From Brevibacillus choshinensis (lineage in GTDB: Bacteria; Bacillota; Bacilli; Brevibacillales; Brevibacillaceae): 64,000 nucleotides of DNA. The translations under genes were made by a program, and so were the position numbers. Positions 1-8,200 of the stretch are shown here, piece after piece (the first letter of the stretch is position 1; each line of letters opens with the position of its first letter). The notes beneath the pieces were generated by a model, which was not told the origin of the DNA, did no database searches, and saw nothing but the letters and a program-made list of their open reading frames with translations. The DNA is taken from contig NZ_CP069127.1 of assembly GCF_016811915.1 (NCBI RefSeq), positions 3,385,001-3,449,000 of the forward strand. Reading direction: 5' to 3'.

Positions 1-735
1 ATGCGTTTTGGCACGGATGATGAACTGACCTCGTCCCGTTTCAAACGCTTTTTTAATGCCTGATACCCCTTGAACGATCGCACCGGTAGGAAAATCAGGG
101 CCTTTTACGTATTCCATCAGCTCTTCGAGAGTGATGGAGGGATTTTTCATTTGAGCAACGGCGGCATCGATGATTTCCCCTAGGTTATGGGTCGGAATAT
201 CCGTCGCAAAACCTACCGCGATCCCAGACGCCCCATTCACCAGCAAATTCGGAAAGCGGGAAGGCAATACCGCAGGCTGCTGCGCCGAGTTGTCGTAGTT
301 CGGAATAAACGTAACGGTATCTTTTTCGATATCGCGCGTCATTTCGTTTGCCAGCGCAGACAGTCGGGACTCCGTATAACGCATCGCTGCCGGCGGGTCC
401 GCGTCCAAGCTTCCGAAGTTACCGTGCCCTTGGATCAGCACGTGGCGCATTTTCCACCATTGCGCCATCCGCACCATGGTCTCATAAATGGCAGAGTCCC
501 CGTGCGGATGGTACGTACCCATTACGAAACCGACTGTTTTCGCCGATTTGCGGTACGGCTTGTCATTGGTGTTGCCCTCTTCGTACATCGCGTACAAAAT
601 GCGGCGCTGTACGGGCTTGAGGCCATCTCTCGCATCGGGAATGGCACGGGAGAGGATGACCAGATTGGCGTAATCGCCGAAGCGCTTGCCCATGATTTCA
701 GCAAAGCTTTGTTCGATAATTTGATTGGACAGCAT
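1..735 (-). CDS. parC: DNA topoisomerase IV subunit A, 5' part (runs off the left edge)
   Basis: The frame reads from ATG at 735 to base 1 without a stop, giving the first 245 codons. ParC is the DNA-cleaving subunit of topoisomerase IV, which decatenates replicated chromosomes. The quinolone-pocket segment [10 protein letters not shown] is present with the usual Ser and Glu, so no classic target-site resistance change is visible. The catalytic tyrosine lies in AAMRYTE, about residue 115. The end visible here ([10 protein letters not shown]) matches the conserved GyrA/ParC core. The start codon is 2 bases past the parE stop (738), so the two subunits are one translationally coupled unit. It could only be confused with gyrA; the pairing with a ParE-type B subunit and the sequence [13 protein letters not shown] favour parC. 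Confidence 0.95.
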   Translation of the reverse strand, partial: MLSNQIIEQSFAEIMGKRFGDYANLVILSRAIPDARDGLKPVQRRILYAMYEEGNTNDKPYRKSAKTVGFVMGTYHPHGDSAIYETMVRMAQWWKMRHVLIQGHGNFGSLDADPPAAMRYTESRLSALANEMTRDIEKDTVTFIPNYDNSAQQPAVLPSRFPNLLVNGASGIAVGFATDIPTHNLGEIIDAAVAQMKNPSITLEELMEYVKGPDFPTGAIVQGVSGIKKAFETGRGQFIIRAKTH

Positions 736-737
736 GC

Positions 738-2711
738 TTATTCATCCTCTCCCATCTCAAAGGTAACGTGGCTTTCGATCCACTCGCGACGGGGAGGTAC
801 TTTGTCGCCCATCAAGACGGTGACGAGTTTTTCCGAATGAGCAAGGTCCTCGAGCTGCACTTTGATCAGCTTTCGTGTTTCCGGATTCATCGTGGTTTCC
901 CACAGCTGATCCGCGTTCATCTCACCCAGACCTTTGTAACGCTGGACCTCTGCTCCTCGGCCAGCTTGTTTGAGCGCCTGTTCCAGCTCGTAATCGCTCC
1001 AACAGTAAATACCTTCCGTCTGCTTCCCGTTTTTGCTCGTTTTTCTCACCTGATACAACGGTGGCTGAGCGATATACAGATGTCCCGCCGCAATCATCGG
1101 ACGCATGTAGCGGAAGAAGAAAGTCAACAGCAGCGTCTGAATATGTGAACCATCGACGTCCGCATCGGACATGATAATGACTTTATCAAATGCACAATTC
1201 TCGATGGAAAACTCTTCGCCGATGTCGGTCTCGAGCACTTCCAGAATGGTGCGGAATTCTTCATTGGCCAATACTTCCGAGAGCTTCGCCTTTTCCGTGT
1301 TGAGCGGTTTTCCCCTCAAGCTGAACAGCGCCTGAAACTCGGAGTTGCGCGCCTGCTTGGCGGAGCCGCCTGCGGAATCCCCCTCCACAAGGAACAATTC
1401 ATTGCGCTTGGAATCCTTGTATTGGGGAGGTGTGAACTTCTCCGAAATCGACTTGCGTTTCTTGGCGGTTTTGCCTTTTTTGTCCCCGCGGAGCGCTTCC
1501 CGCTGCTTTCTCAGCTCTTCCCTGATTTCAGCGGAACGCAATGCCTTGTCGATCAAAAGCTTGCCGATTTCCGGGTTTTCTTCCAGGAAGAAGCCCAGCT
1601 TCTCAGATACGATCTGCTCCACGATCGCGCGTGCTTCTTCGTTCCCCAGCTTGTCCTTCGTCTGCGATTCAAATTGCACATCCGCCATTTGCAGCGACAA
1701 GACGCCGAGGAAGCCTTCGCGCAGATCATTTCCTGTCAGATTCGGGTCCTTGTCTTTCAAGTACCCTTTTTTCCGGGCAAATTCGTTGAAGATCCGGGTC
1801 GTACCATTCCGGAACCCCGTCACATGCGTCCCCCCGTCGCTCGTCACAATCGAGTTGACGTAGGAAACGAGAGTCTCGGCATAGCCGTCGTTGTATTGGA
1901 AAGCGAGCTCTACGTAGACGTTGTCCTTTTCCCCTTCGAAGTACACGATCGGGTGCAAGGTGTTTTTGCCCTCATTCAGATAGGATACGTACGATTTGAG
2001 CCCGTCTTCGAAGTAAAATTCTTCACGTTTTTTCTCAGGACCGCGTTCATCGATCAAGACCATCTTCAGCTTTTTCAGCAAGAACGCAGTTTCACGGAAC
2101 CGATCGCGAATGGTCTCGTAATCAAAGCGAGCGTTTCCAAAAACGGCCTCATCTGGCAAGAAGCGGACCGTTGTTCCCGTGCGCTTGGTATTCCCTACGA
2201 TTTGAAGGTCCGTCACCGGTTTCCCTACATGCTCGATCCCTTTTGCATCTACCTCGTAGGCAAAACGTTGTTTATGTATTTTACCTTCGCGGTGAATTTC
2301 TACTTCCAGCCATTTGGACAAGGCCACAACGACACTTGAACCAACCCCGTGAAGTCCCCCGCTCTTTTTGTACCCGCCGCCGCCGAACTTACCGCCGGCA
2401 TGAAGCGTCGTAAAGATCACTTCCGGTACGGGACGACCCGTTTTATGCATGCCGGTAGGAATCCCACGCCCGTGGTCTTCCACGCTCACGCTGCCGTCCT
2501 TGTACAGCGTAACGATGATGCTATCATTCACGCCTGCCAGCGCTTCATCTTTCGCATTGTCCACTATCTCCCACAGGAGATGGTGGAGACCTCTACTACC
2601 CGTAGAGCCGATGTACATCCCCGGCCGTTTGCGAACGGCGATCAAGCCCTCGAGGACCTGAATATCTTCTTCGGTGTACGTCAACGTATGAAGTGTGTCT
2701 GTTTCCTTCAA
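738..2711 (-). CDS. parE: DNA topoisomerase IV subunit B
   Basis: ATPase subunit of topoisomerase IV, partner of the downstream parC. From the chosen start the GHKL ATPase domain comes first (EIVDN with E48 and N52, DHGRGIP near 79), then the transducer domain, then the TOPRIM domain beginning at EGDSAGG (443-449) followed by SLRGKPLN and the metal-binding DADVDGSH. Length 657 aa is normal for ParE and lacks the GyrB insertion seen in proteobacteria. I prefer TTG at 2711 because GAGGGGAG sits 7 nt upstream; the GTG at 2738, nine codons earlier, has its only purine run directly abutting it. A promoter-like TTGAAT-N18-TACAAT lies at 2868-2897, and a terminator-bearing leader lies further upstream. 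Confidence 0.96.
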   Translation of the reverse strand: MKETDTLHTLTYTEEDIQVLEGLIAVRKRPGMYIGSTGSRGLHHLLWEIVDNAKDEALAGVNDSIIVTLYKDGSVSVEDHGRGIPTGMHKTGRPVPEVIFTTLHAGGKFGGGGYKKSGGLHGVGSSVVVALSKWLEVEIHREGKIHKQRFAYEVDAKGIEHVGKPVTDLQIVGNTKRTGTTVRFLPDEAVFGNARFDYETIRDRFRETAFLLKKLKMVLIDERGPEKKREEFYFEDGLKSYVSYLNEGKNTLHPIVYFEGEKDNVYVELAFQYNDGYAETLVSYVNSIVTSDGGTHVTGFRNGTTRIFNEFARKKGYLKDKDPNLTGNDLREGFLGVLSLQMADVQFESQTKDKLGNEEARAIVEQIVSEKLGFFLEENPEIGKLLIDKALRSAEIREELRKQREALRGDKKGKTAKKRKSISEKFTPPQYKDSKRNELFLVEGDSAGGSAKQARNSEFQALFSLRGKPLNTEKAKLSEVLANEEFRTILEVLETDIGEEFSIENCAFDKVIIMSDADVDGSHIQTLLLTFFFRYMRPMIAAGHLYIAQPPLYQVRKTSKNGKQTEGIYCWSDYELEQALKQAGRGAEVQRYKGLGEMNADQLWETTMNPETRKLIKVQLEDLAHSEKLVTVLMGDKVPPRREWIESHVTFEMGEDE

Positions 2712-2858
2712 TCGCGTTCTCCCCTCTACATTCAGCACTTCCTAAAAAGCCTCGACTCCCTGAAGCATTCTTTCAAGAAGCTGATTTCTTCTTGAGAAGA
2801 TGGCACAACCATGCCAATTACCCTGTGTTTCTTTTCGTGTGCCCAAAAAAGCGAACAC

Positions 2859-2969
2859 TTAATCGCTATTGTACCGTAAGCTTCCCATTGTATTCAATCC
2901 TGGCACACAAACGGGGCAAAAAAGCCACCTCGCCCGAGCGAGATGGCCGATTTCATCGTTGTTTTCCAT
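2859..2969 (-). CDS. Possible 36-codon leader ORF ahead of parE
   Basis: ATG at 2969 opens a 36-codon frame (starting MENNDEIGHL) that runs through the hairpin and T-tract at 2918-2948 and stops at 2859. No ribosome-binding site precedes it. The ATG is about 6 nt past the -10-like TAGACT at 2975-2980, so a transcript from that promoter would start at or next to the AUG. The frame contains a CPVC pair just after the terminator. I do not recognise the peptide; it may be a leader ORF or chance. Confidence 0.25.
   Translation of the reverse strand: MENNDEIGHLARARWLFCPVCVPGLNTMGSLRYNSD
2868..2897 (-). promoter_or_regulatory. Candidate proximal parE promoter
   Basis: On the minus strand TTGAAT (2892-2897) and TACAAT (2868-2873) are separated by 18 bp, about 160 bp ahead of the parE start. 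It lies downstream of the leader terminator at 2918-2948, so it would let parE-parC be transcribed independently of that terminator. Confidence 0.45.
2918..2948 (-). terminator. Rho-independent terminator in the parE leader
   Basis: Read on the minus strand, a 10-bp stem (2938-2947 with 2924-2933, one mismatch) with a 4-nt loop is followed by six T (2918-2923). No gene on this strand lies upstream within the window, since the neighbouring yflT-like gene is on the plus strand. It therefore ends a short leader transcript from the promoter-like TTGACC-N18-TAGACT at 2975-3004. The plus-strand face has no T-tract. Confidence 0.6.
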
Positions 2970-2974
2970 AGTAT

Positions 2975-3004
2975 AGTCTAGCATTACTGGTAAAGAAAGG
3001 TCAA
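2975..3004 (-). promoter_or_regulatory. Candidate distal parE promoter
   Basis: TTGACC (2999-3004) and TAGACT (2975-2980) on the minus strand with an 18-bp spacer. It faces the terminator at 2918-2948 and the short ORF beginning at 2969. Confidence 0.4.
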
Positions 3005-3094
3005 AGAGAAACCACAACTTTTTCCATTCATCCCCCACTTTTGTCTGGACACCCTAGTAAGGCAGCGATTCCTACGCGAAAAAGGGGGAACGAC

Positions 3095-3472
3095 ATGATT
3101 AGTGCAACCAAGCCTTTTGTCAAATTCCATAAGTATGATCAAGAACTCGTATCGGACATTCAGGCGTTGAACTCATCGGGCTACCACAAAGACGATATCT
3201 GGGTGTTGAAGTGGAATCCCGATAAAAATCACTCCAATCAACGGAACAATTTTTATAAATACAGCACGCATTTTGAAAGTGCTGTGGGGGATATCGACAG
3301 CAAAGCCCACTTTTTTGACAATGGGGGAGAAGAGCTGCGCACACGTCTGGAAAAGCTGGGCCTGACCAAGGACGAATGCTCCTCTCTCTTCCGTGAGCTG
3401 CAAGAGACCGACTATACATGTCTGCTGGTTGTTCGGGATCTCAAGGACAACATCATCAAGATGAACGATTAA
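3095..3472 (+). CDS. YflT / general stress protein 17M-like protein
   Basis: A 125-aa soluble protein resembling the heat-induced stress protein YflT family (general stress 17M domain). In B. subtilis family members belong to the general stress response; their biochemical role is unknown. The match rests on the pattern of a short beta strand, a helix with VSDIQALNSSGYHKDDIWVL and the second helix with LRTRLEKLGLTKDE. ATG at 3095 is preceded by AAGGGGG with good spacing; an upstream in-frame ATG at 3041 has no ribosome site. No convincing sigma-B promoter was found. The gene stands alone, divergent from parE, and ends at a clear terminator. Confidence 0.75.
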   Translation: MISATKPFVKFHKYDQELVSDIQALNSSGYHKDDIWVLKWNPDKNHSNQRNNFYKYSTHFESAVGDIDSKAHFFDNGGEELRTRLEKLGLTKDECSSLFRELQETDYTCLLVVRDLKDNIIKMND

Positions 3473-3485
3473 CCCATGTAAGCCA

Positions 3486-3523
3486 AAAGCCACTGCCTGG
3501 TTTTATACCAAGCGGTGGCTTTG
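3486..3523 (+). terminator. Terminator after the YflT-like gene
   Basis: AAAGCCAC...CCTGG, a 7-nt loop, then CCA...GTGGCTTT form an imperfect stem starting 14 bases after the stop codon. The complementary strand gives the converging DUF1292 gene a similar hairpin. Confidence 0.6.
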
Positions 3524-3543
3524 TGTTTGAGACGAAAAATCGA

Positions 3544-3855
3544 TTAGTCTTCCTTGATCAGTTCGATGCCTTCGAGGACTTCGTTGAGCTTTGCGTATAC
3601 AGTGCTCTCCTCGTCTTCTTCCAGCGGAACCATTTCGCCGCCATCCACTTGGAAAACGAAGATATCCACTTCTTCGTCCAGTTCTTCTTCGCTTTCTTCA
3701 TCTTCAATGGCTTCAGTCAAGGCAATATATTCTTTACCGTTCAGGTCGAACAATGCGATTACTTCAAAATCACCCAACGGTTCACCATTTTCGTCATCCA
3801 GAGTAATGATGTCGCCCAATTCGAGATCTTTATTTTCTTCCGTCAAAGCGTTCAC
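3544..3855 (-). CDS. DUF1292 family acidic protein
   Basis: A small, very acidic protein of the DUF1292 family (YrzB-like), function unknown. The family core is visible as DIITLDDENGE, then FEVIALFDLNGKEYIAL, an acidic stretch of Glu and Asp, then IFVFQ and a final segment ending in EGIELIKED. GTG at 3855 directly abuts AAGGA; TTG at 3846, three codons later, has AAGGA 9 nt upstream and is the better start, giving a 100-aa product. It is converged on by the YflT-like gene and lies just downstream of the histidine kinase gene on the same strand. Confidence 0.8.
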   Translation of the reverse strand: MNALTEENKDLELGDIITLDDENGEPLGDFEVIALFDLNGKEYIALTEAIEDEESEEELDEEVDIFVFQVDGGEMVPLEEDEESTVYAKLNEVLEGIELIKED

Positions 3856-3928
3856 GTCCTTACGATGTTATTGGTTCTCGATTCCATCATACCGTTTTTT
3901 TCCGGCAGAAGCAAACAGGCGAATATAA

Positions 3929-5362
3929 CTATCGCAGGGGTAATTGCACTTCCATCGATGTCCCCATGCCCATTTTGCTCCGAACGTGTATTTCACCGCC
4001 GTGCTCCGCGATAATCTTTTGGCTAACCATGAGGCCAAGCCCTGTCCCGGTTTCTTTTGTAGTGAAAAAGGGTTCACCGAGCTTTTCCAATGACTCCTCG
4101 GGGATCCCGCAGCCTTGATCGGTAAACGTGATGAGGAGCTTGTCCTCCACATGCTTTGCTGCTACCGTAACCACTCCCCCTTCCGACATCGATTCGATTG
4201 CATTTTTCATCAGATTGAGGAAGACCTGCTTGAGCTGCTTCTCCTCGCAGGTAATGCTGGGCAGCATTTCGGGTATTTCGGTGACGATCTGAACGTTGTG
4301 CAAAATGGCATGCGTGTCTGCAAGCATGACAATTTGCTCCAGCATGCGCCGAATATCCCGAGGCTGATGATGAACGATCTGTGGTTTGGCCAGCACCAAA
4401 AATTCACTGATGATAAACTCAATCCGATCGAGCTCCGACAGCATGATTTGGAAATATTCCGGCTTGCCGTTCGGGAACGTTTGAAGAAGCTGGACAAAGC
4501 CCTTTAGTGATGTTAACGGATTGCGAATCTCGTGAGCGACGCCTGCTGCCATTTGACCGACGACGGAGAGCAGCTCCGACTTGCGGATCAGCTCCTCCGC
4601 ATGCTTGCGTTCGGTGACATCCTGCAGGATTCCGATGACAGCAGGCTTTCCCTTGTACATGGTCGTCTTTTGCAGGACCTCCACATCAATGACCGTCTGA
4701 TTTTTACATAAGCCGCGAAACTGATGGCGAATACTCGTTTGATCACCATCCATTCGCCTTTGCTGGTGAGTATAGATGACCGATCTTTCCTCTGGGATCA
4801 CCAGGTCGGCAGCCGTCATTTTCACCATCTCATCCTGTGTATACCCGTAGATCTCAGCCAATCGAGGATTGACATAAACGAAACCCGGGTGCTCTACGTA
4901 GGCGATATACACGCCGACCAATGTGTCCTCTACCAGACTGCGGTACAATTCCTCCGCCTCTAACAGCTGCTGCTCCATACGCTTGCGTTCGGTAATTTCC
5001 AAGGTCGTCCCGATGACTTCCTCGATTTCATCCTCCGCATAGATCGGCGAGAGCGTGGTCCAAAAAATCCGGTCCCCGATCGCTGACTCAATTTCTACGA
5101 CAATGCCCTCATAAGGCTTATGGTAAATGGTCATGATGTCTTCTTCGTTGGTCTTCAGTAAGATATCCTGCAGTCGTTTCCCTTTGACAGCTGCGGTAGT
5201 CAGACCCATTTCGTGTGCGAGCTTTCCTTCTGACAACAGCGCAATGAGCTCCCCGTCTTGATTGCGTGAATATTTAAAAATATGATTATATAAATTTTCC
5301 ACCGTACGAAACTCATCGTTGTTCGGCGGAACTGCCCAGTAGCCAACATTACGAATCTGCAA
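3929..5362 (-). CDS. PAS-domain sensor histidine kinase (sporulation-kinase type)
   Basis: A 477-aa cytoplasmic kinase without membrane segments. Two PAS regions are visible, about residues 30-128 and 135-255, each ending in a PAC-like ITERKR or VTERKH motif. The HisKA box HEIRNPL puts the phosphoacceptor at H277; the N box is NLMKNAIES (N387), G1 is DQGCGIP (415-421) and G2 is TGTGLGL (438-444). This layout is that of the KinA/KinE phosphorelay kinases of Bacillales, but the partner cannot be read here: no response regulator gene is adjacent. TTG at 5362 is chosen for the AGAGGTG eight bases upstream. A role in sporulation is inference from architecture. Confidence 0.88.
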   Translation of the reverse strand: MQIRNVGYWAVPPNNDEFRTVENLYNHIFKYSRNQDGELIALLSEGKLAHEMGLTTAAVKGKRLQDILLKTNEEDIMTIYHKPYEGIVVEIESAIGDRIFWTTLSPIYAEDEIEEVIGTTLEITERKRMEQQLLEAEELYRSLVEDTLVGVYIAYVEHPGFVYVNPRLAEIYGYTQDEMVKMTAADLVIPEERSVIYTHQQRRMDGDQTSIRHQFRGLCKNQTVIDVEVLQKTTMYKGKPAVIGILQDVTERKHAEELIRKSELLSVVGQMAAGVAHEIRNPLTSLKGFVQLLQTFPNGKPEYFQIMLSELDRIEFIISEFLVLAKPQIVHHQPRDIRRMLEQIVMLADTHAILHNVQIVTEIPEMLPSITCEEKQLKQVFLNLMKNAIESMSEGGVVTVAAKHVEDKLLITFTDQGCGIPEESLEKLGEPFFTTKETGTGLGLMVSQKIIAEHGGEIHVRSKMGMGTSMEVQLPLR

Positions 5363-5466
5363 TCAGCATGCACCTCTTTTGTCACACGAATTCCGGTCCA
5401 CAACCATTTCACCGTCGTCCCTCGTTTTCCTCCTTTTCCTGCGTTGTTACTATCGTCAAAAGGCGG

Positions 5467-6122
5467 TCACCTGCTGCAAGACTGTTTGATTTTATTGGTG
5501 TAGGTGGTGATGGCCTCGTCGTACGCGGGATACGGATATCCGAGACCCTCTGCCACCGCTCTCGCGTATTTTCGGAACAGCGCGTAGCACGTGAAAAGCG
5601 ATTGCCACATGCTCGCATAGCCATTCTGCGAATAAGTAGACAGTAATGCGTCCCAATCTTGTGCTGGAAGATAACGTTCTATGTATTTTGCATTTTTCCC
5701 GACACTGAAGGAATACCCATGCTCAGAACCGATTTTCCATGCCATCATTCGGAGCAAATTGGGCCTCACGATCTCATGAAGATGGTCGACGGCGAACAAC
5801 ATTTCTTTTCGCGCGAGTCCTTTCACCACGTACGTCGAGCCCATCCAAAATTCGTTACAGCAATCGTCAAACTCACGGGCAGTCGGCTTTTTGATCCAAT
5901 ACTGGCTGTCGTTTGCCGTTACCTCCCCTTTGACGAGCTTATCCTTATCAAGCAAGACCTCGACTAATCCATCGCTATTCGTGAAATAATCCTCCACTTC
6001 GTCCACAGGTATCAAGGTGTCTTCTTGTTTGCCCGAGAGCCTTCCAGTGTAACAAGCCGGATTCGCTGATCGTTCCTCGCAAACTGGATCAGCATCTGCA
6101 TCATTTCTTGCTCCCCTCTCAC
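5467..6122 (-). pseudogene. Aminoglycoside 6-adenylyltransferase (AadK-type), internally deleted
   Basis: The N-terminal piece starts at GTG 6122 and reads MRGEQEMMQMLIQFAR...RLVTLEGSR, then hits TGA at 6012-6014. The C-terminal 182 codons continue in another frame from about 6015 (IPVDEVEDYF...WIKKPTAREFDDCCNEFW...GYSFSVGKN). Together they match the two ends of streptomycin 6-adenylyltransferases (about 285 aa), but roughly 70-75 residues between GSR and LIPV are missing, including the DYD and LDLT active-site aspartates. The lesion is a deletion plus a frame change. The C-terminal half is otherwise intact, so loss may be recent. The product cannot be an active nucleotidyltransferase. Comparison to AadK is from memory. 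Confidence 0.85.
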
Positions 6123-6206
6123 GTCAGGCACTTCTCTCTTCTTGCCCATTTGGACGAATGTATCCGTTACGAAAAACAACCCACCATTCTGGCAGGTTGT
6201 CCTTGC

Positions 6207-6377
6207 TTACTCGCTGTATTCTTGCAAAATCCCTTTTTCCAGGAGAAATGCTTCCTCTGCCTGCAAAATGGTAATGATCGCTTCCCGCTTCACATACGTT
6301 CCTGCGGAAGCGAGGCGGCTTTCGATAAACCGCAGCATCTCTTCAAAGTCGACGATTTGTACCTCTTGCTCGCTCAC
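6207..6377 (-). CDS. Small conserved-looking protein, 56 aa (possibly YozD-like)
   Basis: GTG at 6377 has GGAGGG seven bases upstream and opens a 56-codon frame ending in TAA at 6207. The product is largely helical and hydrophilic (VDFEEMLRFIESRL ... EEAFLLEKGILQEYSE). The ending LLEKGILQE resembles the small YozD family of Bacillus, but this is a weak comparison from memory. It follows the ABC permease gene by 30 bases on the same strand and probably shares its transcript. Confidence 0.6.
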   Translation of the reverse strand: MSEQEVQIVDFEEMLRFIESRLASAGTYVKREAIITILQAEEAFLLEKGILQEYSE

Positions 6378-6407
6378 TGAGAAACCCTCCCTTTTCCAAC
6401 ACGCCTC

Positions 6408-7277
6408 TTATTTTACACGATTTTGGCGTTTCTTCCAACTCAACCATGTACGCCGAACCGGTCTCAACAAATACGCACTCCACCACATGAGCAGAGCAGT
6501 GAGCACCAAATAAAAGCAGGCGAAAAACAGCCAAGGGGAAAACGAGAGCTGATCGACATCGGCAATCGACTCACCTAAGATGCCAAACAGGACTACGGCA
6601 GGATTGATTCCCGCCAGCATCTGCAACTCAGGAAGATTCCATACACCCGCGTCGGGAAACCGATCTGGATACGCTTGCTGCAGGGACTCCCCGATGAACA
6701 GAAAGAGGAGGCCCGTCCCGACAATAAAAAAGAACGCGATCCCATAAGCGGTAATCGTACTGACAGACGTCCGCTTGATCCATGTCGAGCAGAATAATCC
6801 CAAGGACCCGAGAAACAAGACATTGACCCCTAAAAAGACAACCAGTTGAGCCATTTGCTCAGGGGAAACCGACCCGTAGAGCATGACTACACTGTATAAA
6901 GGCATGGATGCTACGATCAATAACGAGGAAAACGCTAATGACGTGATCAGCTTGCTCAGCACAATCGTACTCGGGGAGAGCTGCGTCGTCAGCAGGATGT
7001 GCAGCGTCTGTCGCTCTCTCTCTCCGCTAATGGCCCCAGCGGTTAGGGCAGGTGCGACAAAACATACCATGGCGTAATGAATGCTCGCTGAGATCAAAAA
7101 CAGGTTGCGATTCTCGCCGAGGGATCCAGCGCGGATCGGATCCATCAGCAAAAATCCCAAGGGAATCCCCCCCATTACGATCAGGTAAATCGCGAGAATG
7201 CAAAACGTTTTTTTTGAGCGGAACCTCTCCCGCATTTCTTTGACGAGTATCGGATTGAAAAAGAAGCTCCCCATCAC
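6408..7277 (-). CDS. ABC-2 type transporter permease
   Basis: A 289-aa membrane protein with six hydrophobic segments (starting near FCILAIYLIV and ending near LVLTALLMWW) and a cytoplasmic N-terminus carrying ILVKEMRERFRSKK. The ISGERERQTL motif after the second segment is typical of ABC-2 permeases of the gliding/copper/bacteriocin-export class. GTG at 7277 overlaps the TGA of the ATPase gene (7274-7276) and is preceded by AAGGAG, so the pair is translationally coupled. It is the membrane half of a transporter with the ATPase encoded just upstream; the substrate is not readable. Confidence 0.85.
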   Translation of the reverse strand: MMGSFFFNPILVKEMRERFRSKKTFCILAIYLIVMGGIPLGFLLMDPIRAGSLGENRNLFLISASIHYAMVCFVAPALTAGAISGERERQTLHILLTTQLSPSTIVLSKLITSLAFSSLLIVASMPLYSVVMLYGSVSPEQMAQLVVFLGVNVLFLGSLGLFCSTWIKRTSVSTITAYGIAFFFIVGTGLLFLFIGESLQQAYPDRFPDAGVWNLPELQMLAGINPAVVLFGILGESIADVDQLSFSPWLFFACFYLVLTALLMWWSAYLLRPVRRTWLSWKKRQNRVK

Positions 7278-8200
7278 CCACTCACTCCTTCTGTGATGGC
7301 CAAAAACATGTCCTCCAGATTCTCTTTGGCATCACCGAAAAAGACGACAGGAATCCCTGCAGCGATCAATTGCTGAAGTAATTCCGCCTTTTGCTGCTCA
7401 TTGCCTTCAAAACGAATCTGGAATCCATCTACGTATTCCTCCAGCTGAAATACTCTGCCGGATTGATTTAACAAGTGTGCCGCCTCTTCCTCATGGCCCA
7501 GCGTCTTGAGCTCCATCAGAGTGCGTCCCCGATCCTTGCTCACCTCGTGAACCGAGCCGCAAGCAATCAGACGGCCCCGTTCGATGACGCCGATCTCATC
7601 GCAAAGCTCCGCCAGCTCCGGCAAGATGTGAGAGCTGATCAAAATGGTCTTTCCCATGCCCCGCAGCTGCTTGATGATCTCCCGCAGCTCAATTCGTGCA
7701 CGGGGGTCCAGCCCCGAAGCCGGCTCATCTAAAATCAGTGCGGAAGGGTCGTGCACCAGGCAGCGCGCCAGCCCCAGACGTTGCTGCATGCCGCGTGAAA
7801 GGGAATCGACGTAGGCGTCTGCCTTATGAGACAGATTCACGAGCTCCAGCAAATCCGCGACCAGACTGGAACGCTTTCGCGCGGGAATTTTGAAGGCACC
7901 TGCGTAAAATTCCAAATACTCCACTGCGGTCAAATTGTCATACACCCCGAAAAAGTCGGGCATATAGCCAAGGGATTGACGAACAGCTTCCGGATTTTTG
8001 CGCACGTTGTACCCGCACACAAAAGCATCCCCTTCTGTCTGTTCCAGCAAAGTCGACAGAATGAGCATCGTGGTGGACTTTCCAGCTCCGTTCGGCCCGA
8101 TAAAGCCAAATACTTTTCCAGCCTCAATCGAAAGGTTTAGATCCGTCAACGCTTGCACATTGCCGTATCGTTTGCTTAAGTGAAGCGTTTCGATTACCAT
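7274..8200 (-). CDS. ABC transporter ATP-binding protein
   Basis: A 308-aa ATPase with Walker A GPNGAGKST (35-43), signature LSRGMQQRLGLAR, Walker B ALILDEPASGLDP and the switch H in ISSHI. The C-terminal about 80 residues after the ATPase core are an extra domain common in drug- and bacitracin-type exporters. ATG at 8200 has GGGAG upstream and overlaps the last codons of the preceding gene by 7 nt; its own end overlaps the permease start. The tight overlaps make ATPase, permease and the large membrane protein one functional set. Confidence 0.9.
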   Translation of the reverse strand: MVIETLHLSKRYGNVQALTDLNLSIEAGKVFGFIGPNGAGKSTTMLILSTLLEQTEGDAFVCGYNVRKNPEAVRQSLGYMPDFFGVYDNLTAVEYLEFYAGAFKIPARKRSSLVADLLELVNLSHKADAYVDSLSRGMQQRLGLARCLVHDPSALILDEPASGLDPRARIELREIIKQLRGMGKTILISSHILPELAELCDEIGVIERGRLIACGSVHEVSKDRGRTLMELKTLGHEEEAAHLLNQSGRVFQLEEYVDGFQIRFEGNEQQKAELLQQLIAAGIPVVFFGDAKENLEDMFLAITEGVSG

